NCBI GenBank assembly: GCA_964561785.1
Contig: CAZLRF010000009.1
Coordinates: 1-64,000, forward strand
Length of the DNA stretch: 64,000 bases
Direction: 5' to 3'
Source: DATBSL01 sp964561785
GTDB taxonomy: Bacteria; Acidobacteriota; Vicinamibacteria; Fen-336
Shown: positions 1 through 10,736 of the stretch, piece after piece
Numbering within the stretch: the stretch's first letter is position 1
Layout of the letters: the number at the start of each line of letters is the position of its first letter
Notes under the pieces: generated by a model
The model's input: the letters and a program-made list of their open reading frames with translations, nothing else
The model's database searches: none
What the model was told of the DNA's origin: nothing
Position numbers and translations under genes: made by a program

Positions 1-2753
<2,753 letters not shown>

Positions 2754-2900
2754 GTCTCTTCGGTCCTCTTGGGGGGCCCCGGAGGGCAAACGAGCATGTT
2801 AGCCCTCCGTTGCCGAGCGCGTCGACCCCCGGGGAGCGGCCCGTTTCCTTGCGGCGGGGGCGGGCCCCGTGAGAGATTCACGCCCTCGGGAGAAGAGGCG

Positions 2901-4070
2901 ATGGATAAGAGCGTCAAGGAGCGCAGGCTGCGGGGGGGGATGGTGGGCGGAGGGCCGGGGGCCTTCATCGGCCCCGTGCACCGCATGGCGGCGACCATGG
3001 ACGGCGAGGCGGAGTTCGTGGCCGGGTGCTTCTCGCGCGACCCCGAGAAGTCCCGCAAGGCGGGCGCCCTTCTCCAGGTCGACCCCGCGCGGGTCTACGC
3101 GGGGTACCGGGAGATGGCGGAGCGGGAGGCGAAGCGGCCCGCCGGCGAGAGGCTCGACTTCGTGTCGATCGTGGCCACGACCTCGGCCCACTACGAGATC
3201 GCCCGCTGCTTCGTCGAGCACGGCTTCAACGTCGTGTGCGACAAGCCGATGACCACCTCGCTCGAGGACGCGCGGACGCTGCGCGACCTCGTGAAGAAGG
3301 CGGGCACCGCCTTCGTCCTCACCCACAACTACACCGGCTACCCGATGGTGAAGGAGGCGCGTCACCGCGTGGCCTCCGGCGAGCTCGGCCGGATCAACAA
3401 GGTCGTGGTCGAGTACCCGCAGGGCTGGCTGTCCCAGCTCGTGGAGGGCGGGGCGAGCGGCATCAACATGTGGCGGATGGACCCCGCGCAGGCCGGCCCC
3501 TCCAACTGCACCGGGGACATCGGCATCCACGCGGAGAACCTCTGCCGCTACGTGACCGGGCTCGAGATCGAGGAGCTGTGCGCGGAGGTGTCGTCCTTCA
3601 TCCCCGGCCATAGGCTGGACGACGACTCGATGATGCTCGTCCGCTTCAAGGGCGGGGCGAAGGGGATCCTCTACGCCTCGCAGATCTCCTCGGGCGAGGA
3701 GAACGGCCTCAACATCCGCGTCTACGGCACGAAGAAGGGCCTGCAGTGGTGGCAGGAGGAGCCCAACTACCTCGTGCTCAAGGACCCCGCCGGGTTCCAG
3801 ACCCGCCTCTCCCGCGGCAACCCCGACCTCGTGTGCGAGATCGCGCGCGAGTACATGCGCACGCCGTTCGGGCACCCCGAGGGCTTCATCGAGGCCTTCG
3901 CCAACGTCTACCGCGAGGGCTTCAAGACGATCCGCGCGCAGGTGGCGGGGGAGCCGCTGCCGAAGGCCGACCACCCGACGGTCGACGACGGCGTCGCCGG
4001 GCTCGCCTTCATCGCGACGGTCCTCGAGAGCTCCGCGTCCGACCGGAAGTGGACGCGGATGAAGACGTAG
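2901..4070 (+). CDS. Gfo/Idh/MocA family oxidoreductase
   Basis: 389-aa NAD(P)-dependent sugar or inositol dehydrogenase-type protein. The N-terminal Rossmann fold has a glycine-rich GMVGGGPGAFIG segment near residue 14, followed by the family hallmark CDKPMTTS (EKP-like, the catalytic lysine) near residue 115. The C-terminal half (GDIGIHAENLCRYVTG) matches the family's alpha/beta dimerisation domain with its conserved Asp/His. The ATG is preceded by gggagaagagg, a good ribosome-binding site; a much longer reading frame exists upstream only because the antisense of uvrA is open. The substrate cannot be told from sequence, and the neighbours (uvrA, PH-domain genes) give no pathway clue. Confidence 0.9.
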   Translation: MDKSVKERRLRGGMVGGGPGAFIGPVHRMAATMDGEAEFVAGCFSRDPEKSRKAGALLQVDPARVYAGYREMAEREAKRPAGERLDFVSIVATTSAHYEIARCFVEHGFNVVCDKPMTTSLEDARTLRDLVKKAGTAFVLTHNYTGYPMVKEARHRVASGELGRINKVVVEYPQGWLSQLVEGGASGINMWRMDPAQAGPSNCTGDIGIHAENLCRYVTGLEIEELCAEVSSFIPGHRLDDDSMMLVRFKGGAKGILYASQISSGEENGLNIRVYGTKKGLQWWQEEPNYLVLKDPAGFQTRLSRGNPDLVCEIAREYMRTPFGHPEGFIEAFANVYREGFKTIRAQVAGEPLPKADHPTVDDGVAGLAFIATVLESSASDRKWTRMKT

Positions 4071-4081
4071 GCCCGGGGGCG

Positions 4082-4552
4082 ATGGGGGAGGATCTCGAGC
4101 GGGGCGTGCACCCGGGCGTCCAGCTCGGCTGGGCGGCCGTGCGGGTGGCGAACGCGGCGCTCCTCGCGGCGGCGACCGCGTTCGCCGAGGCGAGCCTGCG
4201 CCGGCTCCTCCCCTGGCCGCCGCCGCTGCTCGCCCTCGCCGTGTTCCTCGCCGCCCTCGTGCTCGGCCTCGTCCACGCCCGGCGGCTCTACGCGGGCTGG
4301 CGCTGGGCGCTGCGGGAAGACGACGTCCTGGCGCGCTTCGGCGTCGTCTTCCGCGTGACCCGCTCGATCCCCCGGGTCCGCGTGCAGCACGTCGACGTCG
4401 TCTCCGGGCCCGTCGACCGGGCGCTCGGCCTCGTCGAGGTGTCGCTCCACGTCGCGGGCTCGGCCGGCCCCGTGCTCACGATCCCCGGCCTGCGCCCGGA
4501 GGAAGCGGAGGAGCTGCGCCAGGCGCTGCTCGGCGCGGCGCGCGCGGCGTGA
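4082..4552 (+). CDS. bacterial PH domain membrane protein (YdbS-like)
   Basis: 156 aa. Two hydrophobic stretches (about residues 16-35 and 41-60, the second rich in Leu/Ala) are followed by a bacterial Pleckstrin-homology domain with the typical core LRxxDVLARFGVVFRVTRSIPRVRVQHVDV, the pattern of the YdbS/DUF304 family. The next gene, YdbT-like, overlaps it by 4 bp (GTGA), the standard YdbS-YdbT pairing in other bacteria. Only 11 bases separate it from the oxidoreductase stop, so co-transcription is possible. Function in the family is poorly defined; a membrane-associated scaffold or export role is inferred. Confidence 0.85.
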   Translation: MGEDLERGVHPGVQLGWAAVRVANAALLAAATAFAEASLRRLLPWPPPLLALAVFLAALVLGLVHARRLYAGWRWALREDDVLARFGVVFRVTRSIPRVRVQHVDVVSGPVDRALGLVEVSLHVAGSAGPVLTIPGLRPEEAEELRQALLGAARAA

Positions 4553-6033
4553 GCGACGCGGGCATCCGTCCCGGCGAGGGCGTCGAGGTGCGCCGCCTGC
4601 ACCCGCTCACCGTCCTCCTCGAGCTCGCCCGCGTGCTCGGGCGCGTCGCGTGGTTCTTCGTCGTGCTCCTGGTCGTGAGCTCTCTCGGGGGGCGCCGGGC
4701 GGACCCCGGCACCTGGATCTTCCTCCTCGCCGGCTCGGGCGCCCTCGTGGCCCTCGCCCGATACCTCAGCCTGCGCTACTGGGTGGAGGGCGGCACGCTC
4801 GTCATCCGCAGCGGGATCGTGGCGCAGGAGGTGCGCACGATCCCTCTCGACCGCATCCAGAACGTCGAGCTGCGGCAGAACGCCTTGCACCAGCTCGCGG
4901 GCGTCGTGGACTTCCGCATCGAGACCGCGGCGGGGCCGGAGGCCGAGGCCCACCTCGCCGTGCTGTCGGTCGAGGCCGCGCACCGGCTCAAGGCTGAGCT
5001 GCTCTCGGGGCGCGGCGACGCGGAAGCAGGGGTGGCCGCCCCCGCTCCCGTCGTCGTCTGGCAGGCGAGCCTGCCCGACCTCGTCGTCCTCGGCGCGACG
5101 TCGAACCGGGCGGGGGCGATCCTCGGGGCGCTCGCCGGCCTCCTCTTCTTCCTCGGCCGCGAGCTGCCCCGCTACTTCGAGGCGCTCCGGCAGATGCTCT
5201 TCGAGACCCTCGGGGTCGTCAGCCCGGCCCTCGCCGCGGCCGTTCTCCTCGGGGCGACGCTCGTCCTGGGGTGGCTCCTCTCCATCCTCCTTGCGGTCGT
5301 CGGCTCCTTCGGCTTCCAGCTGACACGCGATCCCGACGGGCGCCTGCGCCGGCGCTACGGCCTGCTCTCGCGCGTCGAGACCGTGGTGAGCCCCGCCCGC
5401 ATCCAGCTGCTGGGCCTCTCCTCGTCCTGGCTGCGACGCCGCCTCGGCCTCTGGGAGGTCGCGGCCCACACCGCGGGCTCCGCGTTCGAGGGCGCGCGCG
5501 GGGGCTCCGCCCTGCTGTGCCCGCTGCTGCGAGAGCGCGACATCGCCGCCTTCTGCCGCGACCTGCGCCCGGGCCTCGACCTCGACGCGGTCGAGTGGCG
5601 AAGGGTGAGCCCCGCCACCGTCCGACGGGGCTTCGTCCGCGGGCTGTTCCTCGCCGCCTTCGCCGCCTCCGCCGCGGCGCTGGCCTTCGGCCCGTGGGGG
5701 TGGACCACCCTCGCCGCCTTCGTGCCCGCGGCCTGGCTGTTCGCGCTCCGGCGCCACTGCGTCCTCGCCCACGCGCGCCTCTCGGGCCACCTCCTCGCGC
5801 GCGACGGGGTCTTCCACCGCCGGATCGCGGTCGTGCCGGAGGGCAAGATCCAGTGGGTCGGCGTCGAGCAGAGCCCGTTCCAGAGGCGCCTGCGCATCGC
5901 CTCGCTGACCGTGGCCACCGCGGCGGGCGCCGCCCGCGTGGTCGACCTCGACGAAGCGGAGGCCGCGGCGCTCCAGCGGGCCCTCTCGGGCGCCGCCTCG
6001 GCGACTGGGGCGTGGCTGCCGGACGCGGTCTGA
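4549..6033 (+). CDS. bacterial PH domain membrane protein (YdbT-like)
   Basis: 494 aa, GTG start inside the stop of the YdbS-like gene. It has three PH-type repeats, each with a motif like VVAQEVRTIPLDRIQNVEL (near residue 90), VVSPARIQLLGLSSSWLRRR (near 280) and VVPEGKIQWVGVEQSPFQRR (near 430), separated by pairs of transmembrane helices (about residues 35-70, 180-260, 360-395). This layout (membrane helices alternating with DUF304 repeats) is that of YdbT. Exact role unknown; forms a two-gene unit with the preceding gene. Confidence 0.85.
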   Translation: MSDAGIRPGEGVEVRRLHPLTVLLELARVLGRVAWFFVVLLVVSSLGGRRADPGTWIFLLAGSGALVALARYLSLRYWVEGGTLVIRSGIVAQEVRTIPLDRIQNVELRQNALHQLAGVVDFRIETAAGPEAEAHLAVLSVEAAHRLKAELLSGRGDAEAGVAAPAPVVVWQASLPDLVVLGATSNRAGAILGALAGLLFFLGRELPRYFEALRQMLFETLGVVSPALAAAVLLGATLVLGWLLSILLAVVGSFGFQLTRDPDGRLRRRYGLLSRVETVVSPARIQLLGLSSSWLRRRLGLWEVAAHTAGSAFEGARGGSALLCPLLRERDIAAFCRDLRPGLDLDAVEWRRVSPATVRRGFVRGLFLAAFAASAAALAFGPWGWTTLAAFVPAAWLFALRRHCVLAHARLSGHLLARDGVFHRRIAVVPEGKIQWVGVEQSPFQRRLRIASLTVATAAGAARVVDLDEAEAAALQRALSGAASATGAWLPDAV

Positions 6034-6049
6034 GGCCGGGCGGCGGCCC

Positions 6050-6493
6050 TCAGCGGCCGGTCGAGCCGAAGCCGCCCGCGCCGCGGTCCGTCTCGTCGAT
6101 CGCCGGCGCCGCGGTGAAGGCGGCGCGCTCGACTCGCTGCACGAGGAGCTGCGCGACGCGGTCGCCCCTCGCGACGCGGAAGGGCTCCTCGCCGTGGTTC
6201 ACGAGCACGACCCGCACCTCGCCCCGGTAGTCGCTGTCGATGACCCCGGCCATCGTGTCGATGCCGTGGCGCACGGCGAGGCCGCTGCGCGGCCACACGA
6301 GGCCGACGTGCCCCGGCGGGATCTGCAGCCGCACCGCGGTCGGCACGGCGGCGCGCGCGCCGGGGGCGATCTCGACCGGCTCGCTCGCGCGCAGGTCGGC
6401 GCCGGCGGCGCCGGCGGAGGCGTACTCGGGGAGCGACGCGCCCTCGCCGAGGAGGACGGGCAGGGGAAGCGGGGCTTCGCGGGTCTCGGGCAT
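6050..6493 (-). CDS. dut: deoxyuridine 5'-triphosphate nucleotidohydrolase (dUTPase)
   Basis: 147 aa; hydrolyses dUTP to dUMP and pyrophosphate, keeping uracil out of DNA and feeding dTMP synthesis. All five motifs of the trimeric dUTPase family are present in order: AGADLRA, PRSGLAVRHGI, GVIDSDYRGEVRVVLVN (catalytic Asp), RVAQLLVQRV and the flexible C-terminal RGAGGFGSTGR that closes over the active site. Length is normal. It lies convergent with the PH-domain gene (16 bp between stops) and divergent from rlmN (41 bp). Confidence 0.97.
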   Translation of the reverse strand: MPETREAPLPLPVLLGEGASLPEYASAGAAGADLRASEPVEIAPGARAAVPTAVRLQIPPGHVGLVWPRSGLAVRHGIDTMAGVIDSDYRGEVRVVLVNHGEEPFRVARGDRVAQLLVQRVERAAFTAAPAIDETDRGAGGFGSTGR

Positions 6494-6534
6494 GGCGCAA
6501 GAGCCTACACCGACCCGCGCGGTATGATGCCCGG

Positions 6535-7623
6535 ATGAGCCGGGCGAACCTCTTCGGGATGAGCGCTCCCGCGCTGCTCCGTCTCGTGTCGCAGCGGGGC
6601 GAGCCGACGTTCCGGGCGAAGCAGCTCTACGCCTGGCTCTACCACCGGCGCGTGCGCGACGTCGCGGCGATGGCCAACCTGCCGAAGCCGCTGCGCGCCT
6701 CGCTCGCCGAGACCCACGAGGTGCGCTGGCCCGGGGTCCAGGAGCGCACCCTCTCGTTCGACGGCACGCGCAAGTACCTCTTCCGGCTCGACGACGGGGC
6801 CACGATCGAGGCCGTCTACATCCCCGAGGACGACCGCCGCACGATCTGCATCTCCACCCAGGCCGGCTGTCCCCTGAGGTGCGCCTTCTGTCTCACCGGC
6901 ATCGCGGGCTACAAGCGCAACCTCAGGCCGTGGGAGATCCTCGGCCAGGTGGCCACGGTGATGGAGGACCATCCGGCGGCGGCGACGCACCCGCACCGAC
7001 GCGAGGGGGACCCCTTCCCGTGGAACGTGGTGGTGATGGGGATGGGGGAGCCGCTCCTCAACTACGAGGCGACGGTCGAGTCGTTGCGGATCCTGATGGA
7101 CGAGGAGGGCTTCGGCGTGCCCCCGCGCAAGCTCACGCTCTCCACGGTGGGGATCCTGCCCGCCCTCGAGAAGCTGGCCGAGGAGCCCGTGCGGCCGAAC
7201 CTCGCGATCAGCCTCCATGCCCCCGACCCCGGGCTGCGCCGCGCGCTCATGCCGATCGAGGAGAAGCACGCGTTCGGCGACGTGGTCGACGCGGCGCTGC
7301 GCTACCGGGTCCCGCGCGGCGGGCTCGTGACCTTCGAGTACGTCCTGCTCGGGGGGATCAACGACCAGCCGGCGCACGCGCGCGCGCTCGCCCGGCGACT
7401 CGCGGGCAAGCGGGTGAAGGTCAACCTCATCCCCCTCAACCCGGCCCCCGAGATCCCCTTCGAGCCGCCTTCGCCCGAGGCGGTGGACGCCTTCGGGGAG
7501 GCCCTCGCCGCGGCCGGCGTCACGGTGTCGGTGCGCCGCCCGCGCGGACGGGACATCCTCGCCGCGTGCGGTCAGCTCCACCTCAAGAAGGGCGCGACAG
7601 CGCCCGCCCCGGCCCGGCCCTGA
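6535..7623 (+). CDS. rlmN: 23S rRNA (adenine2503-C2)/tRNA A37 methyltransferase RlmN
   Basis: 362-aa radical-SAM methyltransferase. The 4Fe-4S cluster motif CPLRCAFC sits near residue 119; the second methyl-carrying cysteine appears in the C-terminal DILAACGQL. The motif MGMGEPLLNYEA is also diagnostic. No Shine-Dalgarno sequence precedes the ATG; instead a -10-like TATGAT lies at 6523-6528, just 6 nt from the ATG, which would place the transcription start at the start codon itself (leaderless mRNA, inference). The glycosyltransferase gene begins at or across its stop codon. Confidence 0.97.
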   Translation: MSRANLFGMSAPALLRLVSQRGEPTFRAKQLYAWLYHRRVRDVAAMANLPKPLRASLAETHEVRWPGVQERTLSFDGTRKYLFRLDDGATIEAVYIPEDDRRTICISTQAGCPLRCAFCLTGIAGYKRNLRPWEILGQVATVMEDHPAAATHPHRREGDPFPWNVVVMGMGEPLLNYEATVESLRILMDEEGFGVPPRKLTLSTVGILPALEKLAEEPVRPNLAISLHAPDPGLRRALMPIEEKHAFGDVVDAALRYRVPRGGLVTFEYVLLGGINDQPAHARALARRLAGKRVKVNLIPLNPAPEIPFEPPSPEAVDAFGEALAAAGVTVSVRRPRGRDILAACGQLHLKKGATAPAPARP

Positions 7624-9359
7624 GCGCCCCGCCTCTCACCGCCCCCCGCTTCGCGGCCGGCCTCGCGCTCCTGGCGGCAGGCCTCCTCGCGCTCCTCCTG
7701 CCCCACCTCGGGGCGGCCCCCCTCGAGCGGGCCGAGATCTACTTCCTGGACGCGGCGAAGGGGATGGTGGAGACGGGCGACTGGATCGTGCCGCGGTACG
7801 AGGGCCGGCCCTTCTTCGACAAGCCGGTCCTCTCCTACTGGCTCATGGCGGCGGCCATGAAGGGCCTCGGGACGACGCCGGGCGCCGCGCGGCTCGTGCC
7901 CGTCCTCGCCTCGGTGGGCGTCCTCCTCGCGGTGGCGTGGCTCGGGGCGCTTCTCTTCGACCGCCGGACGGGTCTCGTCGGCGCGCTCGTCCTCGCCACC
8001 ACGCTCGCGTTCCTCTCCTTCGCCCGCGTGGCGATGTCGGACATGCTGCTCACGCTGTGGACGACGACGGCCGCCGCCCTGGGTGCCCTCGCCTGGCGGC
8101 CGCGCCCGCCCGCGTGGACCGTGCCCGCCCTCGGCGCGGTGCTCGGCCTCGGCTTCGCGACCAAGGGGCCGGTCGCGCTCGTCGTGGCCGGGGCCGCTCT
8201 GCTCGTCCTCCTGTGGGAGCACCGGGGGCAGCCGATCCCGTGGGGCCCCCGTCGCCTCGGGCTCGCTCTTCTCGCCTTCGCCGTCCTCGGCCTCGGCTGG
8301 TTCGCCCTCGTCGGGGGCCGCCTCGGCACGGAGCCCCTCGTCTACTTCTTCTTCCGCGAGAACCTCGAGCGCTTCGCCGGGGAGGCCTACGACGTCGGAC
8401 GCCCCTTCTGGTTCTACCCCCCGGCCTACCTCGCCGAGGGCCTCCCGTGGTCGCCGTTCCTGCCGATCGCCCTCTGGCGCCTCCTGCGCTCGGCCGACGA
8501 GGGGGAAGCCTCGCGCGCCCGCGTGCTCGCCCTGTGGGTCGCGATCGTCCTCGTCCCCCTCAGCCTCTCGCGCGGCAAGATCGACTACTACCTCCTCCCC
8601 CTCTACCCGGCGTTGTCGCTGCTCGTCGGGCGCTACGTCGTCGCGGTGCCGTGGCGGCGGGCCGACCGGCGGTGGTCCCGGGCCGCGCTCGTCCTCCTCG
8701 CCCTGGGCCTCGGCGCCGCGCTCGCGTGGCCGCCCCGCCTCCCCGCCGAGTGGCTCCCCGGCCCGCCCGCCGTGGCCCTTCTCGCGCTCGTCGTGGCCAC
8801 GGGCGCCGTCCTCTGCCTCGCCGCCGCGTGGCGTCCCTCTCCGGCGCGGGTCCTCCTCACGCTGCCGATCGTCGTGGCCGCGTCGTGGCTGGTCCTCGTG
8901 GCCTTCTTCCTCCCCGCCTTCGTCGCCGCCCAGCCCAACCGGGCGATCGTGGCGGACGTCGCGCGCGAGCGGCGCTACCGGCCCGACCTCCACATGGCCT
9001 TCTGCACCGACCCCGTCCGCGTGCGCCGCGACGTGCTGCTCGAGGTCCGGGTCGCGGCCGTGGCCGAGTGCGACCTGTGGAGCCTCGCCGGCTCGCGCGA
9101 GCCCTTCCTGCTGCTCGCGACGCCGGCGCAGGACGCCTCGTTCCGCGTCGACCCGCGCTACCGCGAGGTGGCGCGCTACCGGTACGTGCCGGCGAAGGCG
9201 CTCACCCTGGGCGGCCTGCTCTCGATTCGCGAGGCGGGGGAGATCGTCCTCGGGGCGAACTTCGAGACCGGGGACCCGCAGGCCGAGCGGAAGAGGAAAC
9301 GCGAGTACCGCAAGGCCATCCAGGAGGCGAAGGCCGCGGGCGCGTTCGCCCCGAAGTAG
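7620..9359 (+). CDS. ArnT-like membrane glycosyltransferase (GT39/GT83 type)
   Basis: About 579 aa, polytopic integral membrane protein. The first loop ERAEIYFLDAAKGMVETGDWIVP followed by GRPFFDKPVLSYW is the signature of the ArnT/PMT family that moves sugars from lipid-linked donors. About ten or more hydrophobic helices follow; the helix-linking motif SRGKIDYYLLPLYPALSLL near residue 320 is also typical. The start is uncertain: a CTG at 7620 would give a 4-bp overlap with rlmN, and a GTG at 7566 is the nearest standard alternative. Acceptor and sugar are not predictable. Six bases separate it from the convergent ATPase gene. Confidence 0.88.
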   Translation: MSAPPLTAPRFAAGLALLAAGLLALLLPHLGAAPLERAEIYFLDAAKGMVETGDWIVPRYEGRPFFDKPVLSYWLMAAAMKGLGTTPGAARLVPVLASVGVLLAVAWLGALLFDRRTGLVGALVLATTLAFLSFARVAMSDMLLTLWTTTAAALGALAWRPRPPAWTVPALGAVLGLGFATKGPVALVVAGAALLVLLWEHRGQPIPWGPRRLGLALLAFAVLGLGWFALVGGRLGTEPLVYFFFRENLERFAGEAYDVGRPFWFYPPAYLAEGLPWSPFLPIALWRLLRSADEGEASRARVLALWVAIVLVPLSLSRGKIDYYLLPLYPALSLLVGRYVVAVPWRRADRRWSRAALVLLALGLGAALAWPPRLPAEWLPGPPAVALLALVVATGAVLCLAAAWRPSPARVLLTLPIVVAASWLVLVAFFLPAFVAAQPNRAIVADVARERRYRPDLHMAFCTDPVRVRRDVLLEVRVAAVAECDLWSLAGSREPFLLLATPAQDASFRVDPRYREVARYRYVPAKALTLGGLLSIREAGEIVLGANFETGDPQAERKRKREYRKAIQEAKAAGAFAPK

Positions 9360-9365
9360 GTGATC

Positions 9366-10592
9366 TCACCACGCGAGGTGCCACGGCACGGCTCGCACCC
9401 CCGGCCGCAGGCCGACGGCTGTGCCGATCCGGCAGGCGAGGGCGGTCCGAGTCGACGGGCCCGCCAGCGCAGCGAAGGCAGCCAGGTTGGCCGCGTGAGC
9501 GGGGACCGGTGTCTCGGTCGCCTTCACCTCGACGGCGTGGGCGCGTCCACCGTACTCGATGACGAGGTCCACCTCTCGGCCGTCGCTCGAGCGCCAGAAT
9601 GACAGCGGAGGCTCGAGCCCCGACCCGCGGAAGGCCTTGACCCACTCCGCCACGACGGCGGTCTCGAGGAGCGGTCCCAGGCTCGGGCCCTGGAGGACGG
9701 CCGGGCGCGTGTGGAGACCGAGCAGGAACGTGGCGAGCCCGACGTCCATGAAGTACAGCTTGGGGCTCTTCCGGATGCGCTTGCCGAGGTTGCGGTGGTA
9801 CGGCCGCAACAGGTAGACGACCTGGCTCGTCTGGAGCACGGAGAGCCACTGCCTCACCGTGGGGGCGGAGACTCCCAGCTCGCCGCCGAGCTCGGCCAGG
9901 TTGAGCAGCTGGCCGGTCCGGGTCGCCGCCAGGAAGAGGAAGCGGCGGAAGGACTCGAGGTCGCTCACCCGCAACAGGTCCCGCACGTCACGCTCGAGGT
10001 AGGTCTGGACGTAGCTCGCGAACCAGAGCTCCCGGTCCACGCGCCGGTTGAGCCGTGGCTCGGGATAGCCTCCCCGCAGCAGCCAATCCGCAGCGTCAGG
10101 TGGATTCGCGGAAAGCGCCCGCGCGCCGCCCCGGCCGAACACGCGCGCCAGGAGTCGGCCGGGGGCAGCTCCTTCCGGCGTTCCCCCCGCTTCCCCGGCG
10201 GAGAGGGGATCGAGGCTCAGCACCGCGACGCGGCCGGCCAGGCTCTGGCTCACGCCTCTCATGAGGGCGAACGTCTGCGAGCCGGTGAGCACGAAGCGGC
10301 CGGCCCGGCGATCGGCGTCGATGCGGTCCTTGATGTGGTGGAGCAGTGCCGGGGCGTACTGGATCTCGTCGAGGACGAGGGGAGTGCCGGCCTCGCCCAG
10401 GAAGCCCTCGGGGTCCGACAGGGCCCGGGCCCGCGCGTCCGGCCGCTCGAGCGAGACGTAACGGTGCCGCGGCAGCTCGTTGCGCAGCAGAGTCGTCTTT
10501 CCTGACTGCCGGGCCCCGGTGACGAGGGCGGCCGGGAAGGTGCGCAGGGCGCGCCTCAAGGCGGAGGCGAGCCGTCGCGGGCAGTATCGCAT
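9366..10592 (-). CDS. DUF4143-type ATPase (AAA domain plus PD-(D/E)XK-like C-terminus)
   Basis: 408 aa. The N-terminal AAA domain has Walker A GARQSGKTT near residue 26 and Walker B PLVLDEIQYAP near residue 72, then the arginine-sensor region VLTGSQTF. The middle is a winged-helix-like segment, and the C-terminus contains DGREVDLVIEYGG followed by AVEVKAT, the E-V-D-...-E-V-K pattern of a PD-(D/E)XK nuclease fold found in DUF4143 proteins. These ATPases are scattered singletons in bacteria and archaea with no settled function. The gene stands alone, with slightly lower GC upstream, and has a striking palindrome over its promoter (10609-10643). Confidence 0.9.
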   Translation of the reverse strand: MRYCPRRLASALRRALRTFPAALVTGARQSGKTTLLRNELPRHRYVSLERPDARARALSDPEGFLGEAGTPLVLDEIQYAPALLHHIKDRIDADRRAGRFVLTGSQTFALMRGVSQSLAGRVAVLSLDPLSAGEAGGTPEGAAPGRLLARVFGRGGARALSANPPDAADWLLRGGYPEPRLNRRVDRELWFASYVQTYLERDVRDLLRVSDLESFRRFLFLAATRTGQLLNLAELGGELGVSAPTVRQWLSVLQTSQVVYLLRPYHRNLGKRIRKSPKLYFMDVGLATFLLGLHTRPAVLQGPSLGPLLETAVVAEWVKAFRGSGLEPPLSFWRSSDGREVDLVIEYGGRAHAVEVKATETPVPAHAANLAAFAALAGPSTRTALACRIGTAVGLRPGVRAVPWHLAW

Positions 10593-10608
10593 CGCGCCAT
10601 CCTCGACT

Positions 10609-10643
10609 CCTGCAAATCGAAAGTCAAGCTTTCGATTTGCAGG
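10609..10643 (-). promoter_or_regulatory. 15-bp perfect palindrome over the promoter of the DUF4143 ATPase
   Basis: Left arm CCTGCAAATCGAAAG (10609-10623), 5-nt centre, right arm CTTTCGATTTGCAGG (10629-10643), a perfect inverted repeat and AT-rich against a very GC-rich background. On the minus strand it contains TTGACT, followed 17 nt later by GAGGAT and then 6 nt later by the ATG at 10592. That is a promoter-like arrangement in which one arm overlaps the -35/spacer. Read as an operator or as a recognition site of the encoded protein; this role is inferred. Confidence 0.7.
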
Positions 10644-10711
10644 GGAAGGAGCACCGGGCGACCGGGCGCGTCGTCGTCGCCGGAGGAGCGCTCGCCGCGC
10701 TCGCGGGGGGG

Positions 10712-10736
10712 CCGGCCTGAGCAGGCGTCAGGCCGG
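10712..10736 (-). terminator. stem-loop at the end of hemL
   Basis: CCGGCCTGA (10712-10720), loop of 7 nt, TCAGGCCGG (10728-10736): a perfect 9-bp stem that includes the hemL stop codon. On the minus strand it is followed by a C-run rather than a U-run, so it may mark the transcript 3' end without being a classic intrinsic terminator. Confidence 0.4.

Noticed and set aside
9366..10643. The DUF4143 gene with its palindrome as an insertion sequence
   Set aside because: No transposase motif, no matching repeat at the other end of the gene and no target-site duplication visible.
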